Position numbers and translations under genes: made by a program. Positions 5,564 through 5,626 of a DNA stretch of 5,626 nucleotides are shown piece after piece. The stretch comes from Phycisphaerae bacterium (GTDB lineage: Bacteria > Planctomycetota > Phycisphaerae > WQYP01), in assembly GCA_013044065.1 (NCBI GenBank), contig JABEVA010000215.1, forward strand, positions 1 through 5,626. The letters are read 5' to 3'. Under the pieces are notes generated by a model. The model was not told where the DNA came from. It did no database searches and worked only from the letters and a program-made list of their open reading frames with translations. Every line of letters begins with the position of its first letter. Position 1 is the first letter of the stretch.

Positions 5564-5626
5564 TCATTGCCCGCCGCTTCGCACGCTATTGTCTAAAAAA
5601 ACGCTCACCAGCCGCTGGGCCAACAC
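5564..5626 (-). CDS. C-terminal end of an unidentified upstream gene
   Basis: Of the three minus-strand frames entering from the right edge, this is the one that stays open longest: 20 codons, ending QRLVSVFLDNSVRSGGQ and a TGA at 5566-5564. The other two frames stop after 6 and 12 codons. The stop lies 27 bp before the PqqD-like start, spacing that fits an operon. The fragment is too short to assign a family. It does not show the closing motif of FtsX-type permeases, so it is probably not the missing partner permease. Confidence 0.4.
   Translation of the reverse strand: MLAQRLVSVFLDNSVRSGGQ

Noticed and set aside
5491..5568. A 25-codon minus-strand ORF starting with an ATG that overlaps the stop of the right-edge fragment.
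   Set aside because: It is Trp/Arg-rich, lacks a good ribosome binding site and overlaps the better supported PqqD-like gene in another frame.

Overview
All supportable genes in this window lie on the minus strand, so the biological order runs from position 5626 down to position 1. The DNA is moderately GC-rich and gene-dense. It looks like a Gram-negative-type (diderm) bacterial chromosome. A Planctomycetota/Phycisphaerae-like origin is my best guess, from remembered similarity of a long PilM protein and a PqqD-like protein beside a MacB/LolD-type transporter. There is no rRNA or phylogenetic marker in the window, so this is a weak inference.

Region A (5626-3643) is a compact transport cassette. 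It holds the last 20 codons of an unidentified upstream gene, then a PqqD-fold protein of 140 aa. Next comes an FtsX/MacB-type permease of 216 aa that overlaps the PqqD gene by ATGA, and then an ABC ATPase of the LolD/MacB class. The permease is unusually small: it keeps four membrane segments but has almost none of the large periplasmic domain usual in MacB/LolC/LolE proteins. The PqqD fold binds peptides in RiPP pathways, so the set could handle a peptide or lipoprotein substrate, but no precursor or modifying enzyme is visible. A strong intrinsic-terminator-like hairpin with a T6 tract sits between permease and ATPase, directly before the ATPase ribosome binding site. It may be an attenuator that sets ATPase dosage.

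Region B (3642-3410) is a GC-rich intergenic stretch. A short hairpin after the ATPase overlaps a possible sigma-70-like promoter, and a leader of roughly 190 nt leads into the next gene.

Region C (3409-1) is a type IV pilus-type inner-membrane platform. The first gene encodes a 690-aa PilM whose cytoplasmic actin-like domain is followed in the same chain by a PilN-like NLLP peptide, a membrane helix and a periplasmic domain. This is a PilM-PilN fusion, organised like GspL of type II secretion. The second gene runs off the left edge after 399 codons. It encodes a single-pass membrane protein in the PilO/GspM position. Both proteins carry a Pro/Gly/Asn/Tyr-rich low-complexity stretch in the periplasmic part, followed by a beta-strand-like segment, which suggests they are built alike and work as partners.

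The long plus-strand open frames, including one of 666 codons antisense to pilM, are shadows of the GC-rich minus-strand genes. I saw no tRNA, rRNA, CRISPR array, insertion sequence or attachment site.
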